Assembly: GCF_015694725.1 (NCBI RefSeq)
Contig: NZ_JADQDQ010000001.1
Span: forward strand, 620,001 to 684,000
Length of the DNA stretch: 64,000 bases
DNA from: Hymenobacter jeongseonensis
GTDB lineage: Bacteria > Bacteroidota > Bacteroidia > Cytophagales > Hymenobacteraceae
Reading direction: 5' to 3'
Shown here: positions 1-8,335 of the stretch, one piece after another
How the letters are laid out: each line of letters opens with the position of its first letter
How positions within the stretch are numbered: position 1 is the stretch's first letter
Made by a program: the position numbers and the translations under genes
The notes under the pieces: generated by a model
What the model saw: the letters and a program-made list of their open reading frames with translations, nothing else
Told to the model about the DNA's origin: nothing
Database searches by the model: none

Positions 1-195
1 CCCAAAAACTTGGAAATGAAGTACTGGCACGCCATCACCCTCGCCAACAAGCAGCAGGTGCCCGCCGCGCTGGCCCTGCTCCGCCCCATATTCAAGCAGG
101 AACCCAACTGGCGTACCCTCACCGAGCGCCTGCCCAAAGTAGGCCTCCTCACGGTAACGGACGCGGAGTTGAAACAGATTCTGGCGTTGAAATAA
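1..195 (+). CDS. C-terminal end of a DUF1028-family protein (partial)
   Basis: The reading frame is open from the first base and ends at TAA, so only about 64 C-terminal residues are present and the gene starts upstream of the window. The tail has a helical, TPR-like look, with a W-H-A-I-T-L-A-N segment followed by a P-N-W-R-x-L-x-x-R-L-P segment. I recognise this as the small C-terminal domain often attached to DUF1028 proteins, which have an Ntn-hydrolase-like fold and unclear function. The TTG and ATG codons at bases 10 and 16 are internal, not starts. The catalytic part is outside the window, so the family call rests on this tail alone. Confidence 0.5.
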   Translation, partial: PKNLEMKYWHAITLANKQQVPAALALLRPIFKQEPNWRTLTERLPKVGLLTVTDAELKQILALK

Positions 196-220
196 TCGTT
201 AGCATGCCATGATTTGTATC

Positions 221-317
221 GTCATGCAGAGCGCAGCGAAGCATCTTGCTTGTGTTAGTAATTCAATCGTCAAGATTAGTGGTAGCACGCGAGATGCTTC
301 GCTGCGCTCTGCATGAC
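221..317. repeat. REP-like palindromic intergenic repeat, copy 1
   Basis: Two perfect 26-base inverted arms (221-246 and 292-317, beginning GTCATGCAGAGCGCAGCG) enclose a variable 45-base centre. The same arms recur at three other places in the window. This copy lies between the DUF1028 tail and the M28 peptidase gene and could fold into a long hairpin in either transcript. Confidence 0.85.
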
Positions 318-347
318 GTTCTTTTGTAATTCGTGGTATTCACTTAA

Positions 348-2003
348 ATGCTAATGAAGTTCTTTTTCTCTTTAAGCATCCTCGCCAGCGTAAGCCTCAC
401 CGGCACTGCGCAGGCGCAAGCGCCGCTCACGGTGCCCGCCCCCGTCAAGCAAGTGCTCGACCAAGTGCAGCCCGCCGCCATCAAAGCGCACATTGCGTAC
501 CTGGCCGACGACCGCCTGCAGGGCCGCCAGGCCGGCACGCCCGGCTACCAGATGGCCGTCGATTACGTCACGAAGCAGTTGAAAAGCCTGGGCGTGCAGC
601 CCGCCGGCGAAGGCGGAACTTACGTTCAAAAAATAAAGCTGCGGAAAGCTTTCCTCAAGCCCGGCGCCATCTTCACGGCCCGCGAGGGCCAAACAGCCAC
701 GCCGCTCACGGCCGGCCAGGACTACATCATTTACCCCAGCCCCGAACTGCCCGCTACCACCGTTACGGATGCGCCGCTAGCTTTTGCGGGCTTCGGAATC
801 AGCGCCCCCGAGCTGGGCTACGACGACTACGCCGGCCTCGACGTGAAAGGCAAAGTGGTGGTAATTGTGCGCGGCGCGCCCCGCACGTTTGCCTCCACGG
901 TGGCCTCGGCCAGCCAGGATTTGTCGGGCATTTTGCAGGCGGCGGCCAAACGCGGGGCCGTGGGGCTGATTGTGGCCTCGACCCGCGCCGGCGCGCTGCC
1001 GGATTTGAAGCGCGGCACCTACAGCGTGCTGGGTCCCAAGGGCAAGGTGGCGGCGTCGCGCACCTTTGCCGTGAGCAGCCAGCAGCAGCTCTACGCGGCG
1101 GTTAGCGCCGCCACGCTGCAGCGCCTCATGCAAACGGCCGGGCTGGACACGGCTACGGTTTTTGCCTCAATGAAGGGCGGCAAGCCGGCTTCGTCGCCGT
1201 TGAAAACCATCGTCAGCGCCAGCGCGCAGTCCACGTATCAGGACATTGAGAGCTACAACGTGGTGGGCAAAGTCACGGGCTCCGATGCCACGCTGCGCAA
1301 GGAGTACGTGGTGCATTCCGCCCACCTCGACCATCTCGGCATCACCGCCCCGGTGAAGGGTGACTCCATCAACAACGGCGCCCACGACAATGCCTCGGGC
1401 GTGGCGTGCGTGCTGGAAATTGCCAAAATCTACTCCAAGCTGAAGGAGAAGCCCAAGCGCAGCATGCTGTTCGTGTTTATGACTGGCGAGGAATTGGGCC
1501 TGCTCGGTTCGGCCGCGTTTGCCGCCAACCCCACGGTGCCCAAAGCCAGCATCGTGGCCGATGTGAACATGGACATGCCCACCATCATTGCGCCGCTGCT
1601 GTCGGTGGTGGCGCTGGGCGGCCAGCACTCCACGCTGCTGGAGCCCGTGGCCCGCGCCGCCGCCTACATGGGCATTGCCCTGGAGCCGGACCCCGAGCCG
1701 GAGCAAAACCGCTTCATCCGCAGCGACCAATACAACTTCGTAACGGCCGGCATCCCCGCCCTGCACATCAAATACGGCAACAAAACCGCCGACGGCAAAA
1801 ACAACCTCAGCGAAGAGGTGCAGAAGTGGCGCGCTGTCACTTACCACAAACCGCAGGACGATATCAACGGCGCTTTCGACTTCGAAGCTGGCAAGAAATA
1901 CGTGCAGTTCTGCTTCCTAATTGGCTACCAGGTGGCGCAAAACCCCGTGCGCCCCACTTGGAATAAAGGCGACTTCTTCGGCCAGCGCTACGGCAGCCGG
2001 TAG
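348..2003 (+). CDS. Secreted M28-family zinc aminopeptidase with PA domain
   Basis: This 551-residue protein is a predicted exported metallopeptidase that should release N-terminal amino acids with two zinc ions. It starts with a signal peptide of about 24 residues ending in AQAQA. A protease-associated (PA) insert follows at about residues 140-290 and contains the G-K-V-V-V-I-V-R strand. The M28 core shows H326 in HSAHLDH, the bridging D347 in NNGAHDNASG, and the acidic pair E381/E382 in GEELG. A late Y-H-K-P-Q-D-D segment supplies the last histidine. The start at 348 gives MLMKFF; the ATG at 354 gives the more usual MKFF and may be the true start. A REP palindrome precedes the gene and another follows it. 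There is no obvious operon partner. Confidence 0.9.
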   Translation: MLMKFFFSLSILASVSLTGTAQAQAPLTVPAPVKQVLDQVQPAAIKAHIAYLADDRLQGRQAGTPGYQMAVDYVTKQLKSLGVQPAGEGGTYVQKIKLRKAFLKPGAIFTAREGQTATPLTAGQDYIIYPSPELPATTVTDAPLAFAGFGISAPELGYDDYAGLDVKGKVVVIVRGAPRTFASTVASASQDLSGILQAAAKRGAVGLIVASTRAGALPDLKRGTYSVLGPKGKVAASRTFAVSSQQQLYAAVSAATLQRLMQTAGLDTATVFASMKGGKPASSPLKTIVSASAQSTYQDIESYNVVGKVTGSDATLRKEYVVHSAHLDHLGITAPVKGDSINNGAHDNASGVACVLEIAKIYSKLKEKPKRSMLFVFMTGEELGLLGSAAFAANPTVPKASIVADVNMDMPTIIAPLLSVVALGGQHSTLLEPVARAAAYMGIALEPDPEPEQNRFIRSDQYNFVTAGIPALHIKYGNKTADGKNNLSEEVQKWRAVTYHKPQDDINGAFDFEAGKKYVQFCFLIGYQVAQNPVRPTWNKGDFFGQRYGSR

Positions 2004-2038
2004 ACGCAGGAACGAAGCGAGGCAGGCAAAAAAAGGCC

Positions 2039-2128
2039 GTCATGCTGAGCGGAGCCGAAGCATCTCGCGTGTGGTATTAAGTCAGATTACTATTGCACGC
2101 GAGATGCTTCGACTGCGCTCAGCATGAC
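2039..2128. repeat. REP-like palindromic intergenic repeat, copy 2
   Basis: This copy has imperfect inverted arms of about 33 bases that begin GTCATGCTGAGCGGAGCC and differ at two positions. It sits between the convergent M28 and pirin genes, so it may act as a bidirectional transcript end. It is the most diverged of the four copies, with CTGAG in place of CAGAG in the arm. Confidence 0.8.
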
Positions 2129-2156
2129 GTTCTGTTTATTCAGGTGTCGTTGCTTT

Positions 2157-3047
2157 TTACTCGTCGTCCTCAAACTTGCCCATTGCGCCGCTCTCAAAAT
2201 CGGCAATGGCCTGCATCAATTCCTTATTAGTATTCATCACAAATGGCCCGTAAGTAGCCAGCGGTTCCTCAATGGGCTCGCCGGCCAGCACCAACACAAT
2301 GCTGTCCTCCGTGGCCGTGATGTGTGCTTCTTGGGAGTCCCAGCCCAGCACCACCAGCTGCTTGGTGGCAGCAGGGCGGTTGCCGTGGAGCTGCACGTCG
2401 CCTTTCACAACGTAAAGGCCCACGTTGTAGTCGGCGGGCAAGTTCAGAGTCAACTCGGCGCCCTTCGTGAGGTGTACGTCGAGCATGGTCATGGGCGAGA
2501 AGGTGGTGGCCGGGCCGCTCACGCCTTCGTAGGTGCCCGCAATCACGCGGATGGTGCCTTTGCCGTCGGGCGTGGGCAGGGTTTTGATGGCCGCGGCGGG
2601 AATATCCTGGTAGTTCGGCGGGGCCATTTTGTCCTTCTGGGGCATGTTCACCCAGAGCTGCACCACTTCCAGCGTGCCGCCCTGGCGGGTGAATTCCTTC
2701 TCGTACAGCTCTTCGTGCATGAGGCCGGCGCCGGCGGTCATCCACTGCACGTCGCCGGGGCCGATGTTGCCAGCGTGGCCGGCCGTGTCGCGGTGCGCGA
2801 GCACGCCCTGGTACATAATGGTCACGGTTTCGAAGCCGCGGTGGGGGTGGGGCGGCGAGCCCAGGGGCTTGTCGCTGGGGGCCACCGTCATGGGGCCGAT
2901 GTGGTCGATGAGCAGGAAAGGGCTGAGCTGGCGGATGCGCGGCCCCGGCATGGGGCTGGTCACCTGGAAGCCGTCGCCCACGGCCTTTTTGTTGCCATCG
3001 ATAACCTGAAAGATTCGGCGAAAAGTGGTATCTGTTGTCGTGTCCAT
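2157..3047 (-). CDS. Pirin-family protein (bicupin, iron-binding)
   Basis: The 296-residue product matches the pirin family, a double cupin that binds one metal. In other species pirins act as redox-sensitive cofactors or as quercetin 2,3-dioxygenases. The metal ligands of human pirin have clear counterparts: H67 and H69 in PPHPHRGFET, and H111 and E113 in GLMHEE. The C-terminal cupin follows, ending in an acidic EDDE tail. I chose the ATG at 3047 because it gives the family's usual length and N-terminus; the frame continues open to 3266 without a homologous look. No signal peptide is seen, so the protein should be cytoplasmic. The gene faces the M28 gene tail to tail. Its in vivo substrate cannot be told from the sequence. 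Confidence 0.9.
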   Translation of the reverse strand: MDTTTDTTFRRIFQVIDGNKKAVGDGFQVTSPMPGPRIRQLSPFLLIDHIGPMTVAPSDKPLGSPPHPHRGFETVTIMYQGVLAHRDTAGHAGNIGPGDVQWMTAGAGLMHEELYEKEFTRQGGTLEVVQLWVNMPQKDKMAPPNYQDIPAAAIKTLPTPDGKGTIRVIAGTYEGVSGPATTFSPMTMLDVHLTKGAELTLNLPADYNVGLYVVKGDVQLHGNRPAATKQLVVLGWDSQEAHITATEDSIVLVLAGEPIEEPLATYGPFVMNTNKELMQAIADFESGAMGKFEDDE

Positions 3048-3349
3048 GATGAGCGAAGAAAATCCTGGGTAATGGGCTACCGCAGGCAGCCGGTTGATAA
3101 AAGCATTTGGGCGCAAAATAGTTATCGGCCCTGGCCGGAATAAACGAGGCTTAAGGCAGATGGTTGGGGGCAGCCTATCACAATCGGTTTCGGTAGTTTT
3201 TGAATAAAAACCATTATCAATCAAAGGGTTGCACGGATGGCGGGGGCTTCTATATTTGCGCCACATCCTCGCGGGCTGGCGTGCCAGCTACGCCCCCTGC
3301 TCGCCTTTTATAAGCGGTGAAAACGGCCGTCATTTCCTAAAATTCCCCC
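3048..3349. other. Intergenic region between divergent pirin and GH43 genes
   Basis: About 300 bases separate the two divergent start codons. The right half holds a good Bacteroidota promoter for the GH43 gene, listed separately. No small gene or hairpin stood out in the left half, and I could not find a matching promoter for pirin. Confidence 0.5.
3229..3258 (+). promoter_or_regulatory. Bacteroidota-type promoter for the GH43 lipoprotein gene
   Basis: TTG at 3229-3231 lies 19 bases before TATATTTG at 3251-3258. This is an exact match to the Bacteroidota sigma consensus of a -33 TTG and a -7 TAnnTTTG. A start site near 3265 would leave a leader of about 85 bases before the ATG. Confidence 0.7.
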
Positions 3350-4456
3350 ATGCTTACTTCTTTGAAAACGAAACTAGCCGGCCCGGTGCTGGCAGCCTCT
3401 TTGGCGTTAGTCGGCGCCTGCCAGAGCAATCCTACCAAGCAGGAAACCGCGACCGAAGCGTCAACTGCGCAAGCCGATACCACCGCCAAAAAGCCGCTGT
3501 CCGAGCCGCTAATCAGCAACATTTATACGGCCGACCCTTCGGCGCATGTATTCGAGGGCAAGATTTACATCTACCCGTCGCACGACATCGAAGCCGGCAT
3601 TCCGGAGAATGACAAGGGCGACCATTTCGCCATGCGCGACTACCATATTCTGTCCCTAGACAGCATTGGCGGCAAAGTCACCGACCACGGCGTGGCGCTG
3701 GATATTAAGAACATTCCCTGGGCCGGCCGGCAGCTGTGGGCGCCCGATGCAGCCTTCAAAAACGGCACATACTACCTCTACTTTCCTGTGAAGGACAAGC
3801 AGGACGTGTTCCGCATCGGTGTGGCTACCAGTAAGTCGCCCGCGGGCCCCTTCAAGGCCGAGCCCGCGCCCATTGCCGGCAGCTTCAGCATCGACCCGGC
3901 CGTGTTCACCGACACCGACGGCAGCTCCTACATGTACTTCGGCGGCCTGTGGGGCGGCCAGCTCCAGCGCTGGCAGGGCGGCAAATACAATCCCAACGCC
4001 CCCGAAAAAGAGCCCAACGGCAACGTGCCCGCCCTCAACGCCCGCATGGCCAAGCTGACGGCCGACATGAAGAAATTCGATGGGCCGGTGAAGGAAGTTG
4101 TCATTCTGGATGAAGCCGGCAAGCCGCTACTGGCCAGCGACAACAACCGCCGGTTCTTCGAGGGCGGCTGGCTGCACAAGTACAACAGCAAGTACTACTT
4201 CTCCTACTCCACCGGCGACACGCACCTGCTGGTGTACGCCACCGGCGATTCGCCCGCCGGCCCCTTCACCTACCAGGGCGTCATCATGAAGCCGGTGCAG
4301 GGCTGGACCACGCACCACTCCATCGTGCCCATCAAGGACAAGTGGTACATCTTCTACCACGACACCCAGCTCTCGGGCAAAACCTGGCTGCGCAACATCA
4401 AAGTCACGGAAATGAAGCGCCGCGCCGATGGAGGCATTGAGACGATTGTGCCTTAA
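3350..4456 (+). CDS. Glycoside hydrolase family 43 lipoprotein
   Basis: The 368-residue protein begins with a lipoprotein signal ending in L-V-G-A-C, so it should be anchored in the envelope. A short Ser/Thr/Ala-rich linker follows, then a five-bladed GH43 propeller. The three catalytic acids of the family are visible: D62 in the TADPSAHVF blade opening, D182 in SIDPAVF, and the likely proton donor E271 in FFEGGW. GH43 enzymes remove arabinose or xylose, sometimes galactose, from plant polysaccharides by inversion; which linkage is cut here cannot be read from the sequence. The gene has its own promoter and stands alone, with no SusC/SusD pair nearby. That argues against membership in a classical polysaccharide utilisation locus. 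Confidence 0.85.
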   Translation: MLTSLKTKLAGPVLAASLALVGACQSNPTKQETATEASTAQADTTAKKPLSEPLISNIYTADPSAHVFEGKIYIYPSHDIEAGIPENDKGDHFAMRDYHILSLDSIGGKVTDHGVALDIKNIPWAGRQLWAPDAAFKNGTYYLYFPVKDKQDVFRIGVATSKSPAGPFKAEPAPIAGSFSIDPAVFTDTDGSSYMYFGGLWGGQLQRWQGGKYNPNAPEKEPNGNVPALNARMAKLTADMKKFDGPVKEVVILDEAGKPLLASDNNRRFFEGGWLHKYNSKYYFSYSTGDTHLLVYATGDSPAGPFTYQGVIMKPVQGWTTHHSIVPIKDKWYIFYHDTQLSGKTWLRNIKVTEMKRRADGGIETIVP

Positions 4457-4500
4457 ACTTCGCCCCGGCCCCGAAAAATGCCTGATGGGAGCTGATGACT

Positions 4501-4585
4501 GTAGCGTGGACTCTGCGAGTCCGCGCCCGCTAGAACGAAACCCGAACGGCGCGACCGGGGCGCGGACTCGCAGAGTCCACGCTAC
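4501..4585. repeat. Long palindrome of a second repeat family
   Basis: Two perfect 28-base arms (4501-4528 and 4558-4585, beginning GTAGCGTGGACTCTGCGAG) surround a 29-base centre. Its architecture is like the REP elements but its sequence is unrelated. Only one copy occurs in this window. It lies just after the GH43 gene and could end its transcript. Confidence 0.75.
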
Positions 4586-4694
4586 TAACTACACCGAACC
4601 GATGCCCGCTCGAGGGTAAGGGGACGAATTTCCCGCGTGAACGTCGCCAATCCCCCGCGAAACTTTCCGTGCCGCCTAATGCTTTAGCCATTCG

Positions 4695-4702
4695 TACTTT
4701 TG
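4695..4702 (+). promoter_or_regulatory. Possible -7 promoter element for the bacilliredoxin gene
   Basis: TACTTTTG matches the TAnnTTTG element and lies about 38 bases before the ATG. No TTG is present at the expected -33 distance, so only half of the promoter is supported. Confidence 0.4.
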
Positions 4703-4740
4703 TGCCGCACGCGGCCCCCCCGCTTTTTAACTACAAGACA

Positions 4741-5163
4741 ATGGCAGTTTATCCCGAATACATGGTGGCGCCCATCCGCCAAGACCTCACCGAAGTGGGT
4801 TTTGAGCAGCTGATGACCCCCGAGGAAGTTGATTCCGCACTGGCTTCGAACGAAGGCACCGTGCTGGTGGCCGTGAACTCGGTGTGCGGCTGCGCCGCCG
4901 CCAAAGCCCGTCCGGCCCTGAAAATGGCCCTGGCCAGCGCCGACAAGAAGCCCGGCAAGCTCGTGACCGTATTTGCCGGCATGGAAACCGAAGCCGTGGC
5001 CAAGATGCGCGAGCACCTGCTGCCGTACCCGCCCTCGTCGCCCTGCATCGCCCTGTTCAAAGACGGCGAGCTGGTGCACATGATTGAGCGCTACCACATC
5101 GAAGGTTCCGACGCCATGCGCATCGTGAACAACCTGCAAGGCGCGTTCGAAGAGTACTGCTAG
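4741..5163 (+). CDS. Bacilliredoxin, BrxA/BrxB (YphP/YqiW) family
   Basis: This 140-residue cytoplasmic protein has the thioredoxin-like fold of the BrxA/BrxB family. In Firmicutes these proteins remove bacillithiol from mixed disulfides on proteins. The characteristic CGC motif is present (C49-G50-C51, in NSVCGCAAAKARP). The ATG at 4741 gives MAVYPEYMV, the usual family start; the frame upstream to 4669 runs through the promoter and is not coding. The stop codon overlaps that of the convergent EamA gene by four bases (CTAG). A terminator hairpin for this transcript lies inside the EamA coding sequence. Whether this organism makes bacillithiol cannot be judged from the window. Confidence 0.88.
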   Translation: MAVYPEYMVAPIRQDLTEVGFEQLMTPEEVDSALASNEGTVLVAVNSVCGCAAAKARPALKMALASADKKPGKLVTVFAGMETEAVAKMREHLLPYPPSSPCIALFKDGELVHMIERYHIEGSDAMRIVNNLQGAFEEYC

Positions 5164-5666
5164 ACCCGGGCCGTCGGCTTGGATTCGTAAATGGTCGTTC
5201 CGCTTTCGGGGCGACCATTTTTTTTGCCCGTATCCGTTTTCTCCGAAGGCTTGGCCATGGCAATGACGATGGCGCCGCTGGCCATGAGCGCCGCCCCCAG
5301 CATCACCTGCCACGTGAGCTTCTCTTTGAGGAACACGGCCGCCAGCACCACCGAGAACACCAGTGCCACATTCGTGAGCGGCGACACGCGCGAGGCATCG
5401 CCAATGGAAAGCGCCCGGAAAGACAGCAGCGAAGAAGCCGCCGTGAGTACGCCCGCGGCAATCAGAAACACCCAGCTCCGACGCTCGATTTTGCCAATAT
5501 CGGGCAGCAGCCCTTCCCACAGCACCGTGCCCCAAGCTACCAGAATGATGAGCACGGCCTGCACGGCAAATGCCAGGCTCGGGGGAACATTCTTGATGCC
5601 CGCTTTGGACAAAGTGACAACGGAAGCGGAAACCATTGCCGCTAGCAAAGCAAAAAACACCCACAT
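5160..5666 (-). CDS. Half-size EamA/DMT-family membrane transporter
   Basis: The 168-residue protein has one EamA domain instead of the usual two, with five predicted membrane segments at about residues 3-20, 34-50, 67-85, 97-115 and 120-138. Half-size DMT proteins normally pair as dimers; the substrate is not evident. The motif S-F-R-A-L-S-I-G-D-A-S-R-V near the middle and the late L-K-E-K-L-T-W-Q segment fit COG2510-like members. The C-terminus is a short charged tail that overlaps the hairpin used by the facing gene. The start at 5666 puts the first helix at the N-terminus as expected. The gene appears to be transcribed alone. Confidence 0.82.
   Translation of the reverse strand: MWVFFALLAAMVSASVVTLSKAGIKNVPPSLAFAVQAVLIILVAWGTVLWEGLLPDIGKIERRSWVFLIAAGVLTAASSLLSFRALSIGDASRVSPLTNVALVFSVVLAAVFLKEKLTWQVMLGAALMASGAIVIAMAKPSEKTDTGKKNGRPESGTTIYESKPTARV
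5189..5225 (+). terminator. Intrinsic terminator of the bacilliredoxin gene
   Basis: Arms AAATGGTCG and CGACCATTT (5189-5197 and 5212-5220) are followed by a run of T. The hairpin lies about 25 bases past the bacilliredoxin stop, entirely within the opposite-strand EamA reading frame. Confidence 0.75.
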
Positions 5667-5758
5667 ATATATCCCCGGAAATAGCAGCTAAGCAGCACAA
5701 TACGTACGCTTGTCAATACGCGCTCAACGCGGGGACGGTTCAAATTATCTGCCCGCAC

Positions 5759-5809
5759 GGCGCCAACAAAAAAGCCCTGCTGATGAAGCGGGGCTTTTTT
5801 GTTGGCGCC
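5759..5809. terminator. Bidirectional terminator downstream of recQ
   Basis: Perfect 19-base arms (5759-5777 and 5791-5809, GGCGCCAACAAAAAAGCCC and its complement) enclose a 13-base loop. A/T runs inside the stem give a U tract on both strands. It follows recQ directly on the minus strand. Confidence 0.85.
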
Positions 5810-5832
5810 GGCTACGGCGCAAAAGGTCTTGG

Positions 5833-8037
5833 CTAGTTGGCCACTTCGCTCAGGAATTTCACGCGCACCAGGCGCAGCTCTTCCTCCGTAAAATCGTCGC
5901 CTAGCTCAGTCATGGCCACCGCAATATTGTCGGTGCTAGCCGTCATGAAGTAGTCGTAAATCTCGTCCTGAGCCTCTTCTTCCACCATCTCGCCGAGGTA
6001 GTAATCGATGTTCAGCCGAGTGCCGGAGTAGCAGATGTGCTCGATTTCCTCCATCAATTCGCCCATCGAAATGCCTTTGGACGAAGCAATGTCCTCCAGC
6101 ATCATCTTCTTGTCGATTTGCTGGATGATGTAAATCTTGATTTTCGAGCGGTTCACGGCCGACTTCACCACCACGTCCTCGGCGGTTTCGATGTCGTTGT
6201 CTTCCACGTACTTTTTGATAGCCGCCACGAACGGCGCGCCAAATTTCTGGGCCTTGCCCTGGCCCACGCCCGACACGTGCGTAAGGTCGTGCAGCGACGT
6301 GGGGTAGGTGGTGGCCATTTCCTTCAGGCTCGGGTCTTGGAAGAGAACGTAGGGCGGCAGGTTTTTCTGCTTGGCTACCTGCTTGCGTAGCTCCTTGAGC
6401 TGCACGAACAGGGCCTCGTCGTGCCCTGCGGCCTGCTGCTCCTCTACTTTCTCCTCGTCGGCCTTTTGCTCCTCATCGAAGTTGTGGTCCTTGGTGAGCG
6501 TGATGGAACGCGGGTTTTCGATGAAATCGATTCCCTTTTCGGTGATGCGGACCAAGCCCAGGCTGTCAATGTCCTTTTCCAGCAAGCCATTGAGCAAGCA
6601 CTGGCGCAGCACCGAGTGCCAGAACTGCGCGTCTCCCAGCTCCTTGCCCTGCCCGTACACCGGCAGCGCGTTGTGGGCATAGCTCTCAATGTGCGGGTTA
6701 TTGAGGCCCAGCAATACCTGGCCAATGTGGTTGAGGTTAAACCGCGCTTCGGTTTGCACCGTGGCGCGCAGGGCCAGGCCCACGGCCTCCTTGCCTTCGA
6801 ACCGCTCCTTGGGGTGCTTGCAGTTGTCGCAAAAGCCGCAATCCGTGTCCAGTTGCTCGCCGAAGTAGTGCAGCAGTTGGCGCCGCCGACACACCGCACT
6901 TTCGGCGTAGTTGGTCATTTCGGCCAGCAACTGGTGGGCGTTATCACGCTCGGTCACGGGCTTGTCTTTGCTAAACTTCTCCAGCTTCAGAATGTCGTCG
7001 TAGCTGTAGAACATCAGGCAGTTGCCTTCCAGGCCGTCGCGGCCGCCGCGGCCGGTTTCCTGGTAGTAGCCTTCAATGGATTTCGGTGCGTCGTAGTGCA
7101 CCACGAAGCGCACATCGGGCTTGTCGATGCCCATGCCGAAGGCAATGGTGGCCACGATGACGTCGCATTCCTCGTTCAAAAAAGCATCCTGGTTGTCGAT
7201 GCGCACCTGCTGGTCGAGGCCGGCGTGGTAGGGGCGGGCGCGTACGTCGTTCACGCGCAGCAGCTCGGCAATCTCCTCCACCTTTTTGCGGCTCAGGCAG
7301 TAGATGATGCCAGCCTTGCCCTTGTGCTGCTTCACGTACTGAATCAACTGCTTCTTGGTGTTGTGCTTGGCGCGCACCTCGTAGTAGAGGTTGGTGCGGT
7401 TGAAGCTAGTTTTGAACACCGAGGCGTCGTCCATCTGCAGGTTCTTCTGGATGTCCAGCTGCACTTTGGGCGTGGCCGTGGCCGTGAGGGCAATGATGGG
7501 CACATTGCCGCCCAGGTTGTCAATGATGCCGCGAATCTTACGGTACTCGGGCCGGAAATCGTGGCCCCATTCCGAAATACAGTGGGCTTCGTCGATGGCC
7601 ACGAAGCTGATGGTCGACTTCAACAAGAACTCAATGGTGTCGTCCTTAGTAAGACTTTCCGGGGCTACGTAGAGCAGACGAACGTCGCCGTTCATCACGT
7701 CTTTCTTCACCCGATTCATCTCCGTTTTGGTCAGCGTCGAATTGTACACCTGGGCATTAACCCCGAAAGCGGCCAATTGGTCAACCTGGTTTTTCATCAG
7801 GGCGATGAGGGGCGAGATGACGATGGCCGTGCCCGGCACCACCAAGGCCGGCAACTGGTAGCACAGGCTTTTGCCAGCGCCCGTCGGCATTATGACGAAA
7901 GTATTATGGCCGGCCAGTACGTTTTGAATAACAGCCTCCTGCGTGCCCCGAAATTGACCGTAGCCAAAAACCTCTTTTAGTGTATGTTTTAAATCGGCGA
8001 CGAGGGTCGGGGCTTCTTGTAGGGCAGCAGACGGCAT
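5833..8037 (-). CDS. recQ: ATP-dependent DNA helicase RecQ
   Basis: RecQ unwinds DNA 3' to 5' in recombination and fork repair. From the ATG at 8037 the protein has 734 residues. Visible parts are Walker A with K56 in MPTGAGKS, the DEAH box at 149-152 followed by C-I-S-E-W-G-H-D-F-R-P-E-Y, and the Q-E-T-G-R-G-G-R motif VI at about 326. The zinc site of the RQC region uses C383, C400, C403 and C406. An HRDC domain follows at about 545-620, and then an acidic extension of about 110 residues that looks like the helix-turn-helix-type C-terminal domain of many Bacteroidota RecQ proteins. The frame extends to 8073 (MRPHACH), but that leader looks non-coding. The gene diverges from kdsD; the 298 bases between them show no clear promoter or small gene. 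Confidence 0.95.
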   Translation of the reverse strand: MPSAALQEAPTLVADLKHTLKEVFGYGQFRGTQEAVIQNVLAGHNTFVIMPTGAGKSLCYQLPALVVPGTAIVISPLIALMKNQVDQLAAFGVNAQVYNSTLTKTEMNRVKKDVMNGDVRLLYVAPESLTKDDTIEFLLKSTISFVAIDEAHCISEWGHDFRPEYRKIRGIIDNLGGNVPIIALTATATPKVQLDIQKNLQMDDASVFKTSFNRTNLYYEVRAKHNTKKQLIQYVKQHKGKAGIIYCLSRKKVEEIAELLRVNDVRARPYHAGLDQQVRIDNQDAFLNEECDVIVATIAFGMGIDKPDVRFVVHYDAPKSIEGYYQETGRGGRDGLEGNCLMFYSYDDILKLEKFSKDKPVTERDNAHQLLAEMTNYAESAVCRRRQLLHYFGEQLDTDCGFCDNCKHPKERFEGKEAVGLALRATVQTEARFNLNHIGQVLLGLNNPHIESYAHNALPVYGQGKELGDAQFWHSVLRQCLLNGLLEKDIDSLGLVRITEKGIDFIENPRSITLTKDHNFDEEQKADEEKVEEQQAAGHDEALFVQLKELRKQVAKQKNLPPYVLFQDPSLKEMATTYPTSLHDLTHVSGVGQGKAQKFGAPFVAAIKKYVEDNDIETAEDVVVKSAVNRSKIKIYIIQQIDKKMMLEDIASSKGISMGELMEEIEHICYSGTRLNIDYYLGEMVEEEAQDEIYDYFMTASTDNIAVAMTELGDDFTEEELRLVRVKFLSEVAN

Positions 8038-8335
8038 GGGGCGGGAGCTCAGGTGGCATGCGTGCGGACGCACGGTTCATTACGAAGATAAGCACGAGCC
8101 TACTTTTTCAGCGTAAAAAATGGTGTTTTTCGTGAATTGTGGAAAACAATTTAATCATATTGAAGCGTAAGGATTCTTTGCTTGGAATAACCGCCACCAC
8201 AAGAAGCCTTAAATTAGGATTGAACATAGAGAATACCCAAGTCTAGCCCTGGCCGTGGCCTGCCCTGGGGTAGGGGCCCGGTGCTCGGCTTAGTTTCTAT
8301 GTCCCAATTTTGTGGTCCCTCCATTTGCCCCGCCC

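Noticed and set aside
221..317. CRISPR repeat
   Set aside because: The repeat is a single palindromic element with far-separated copies, not an array with regular spacers, and no cas genes are present.
6421..7980. 519-codon plus-strand frame opposite recQ
   Set aside because: RecQ motifs are intact on the minus strand; the antisense product has no domain character.
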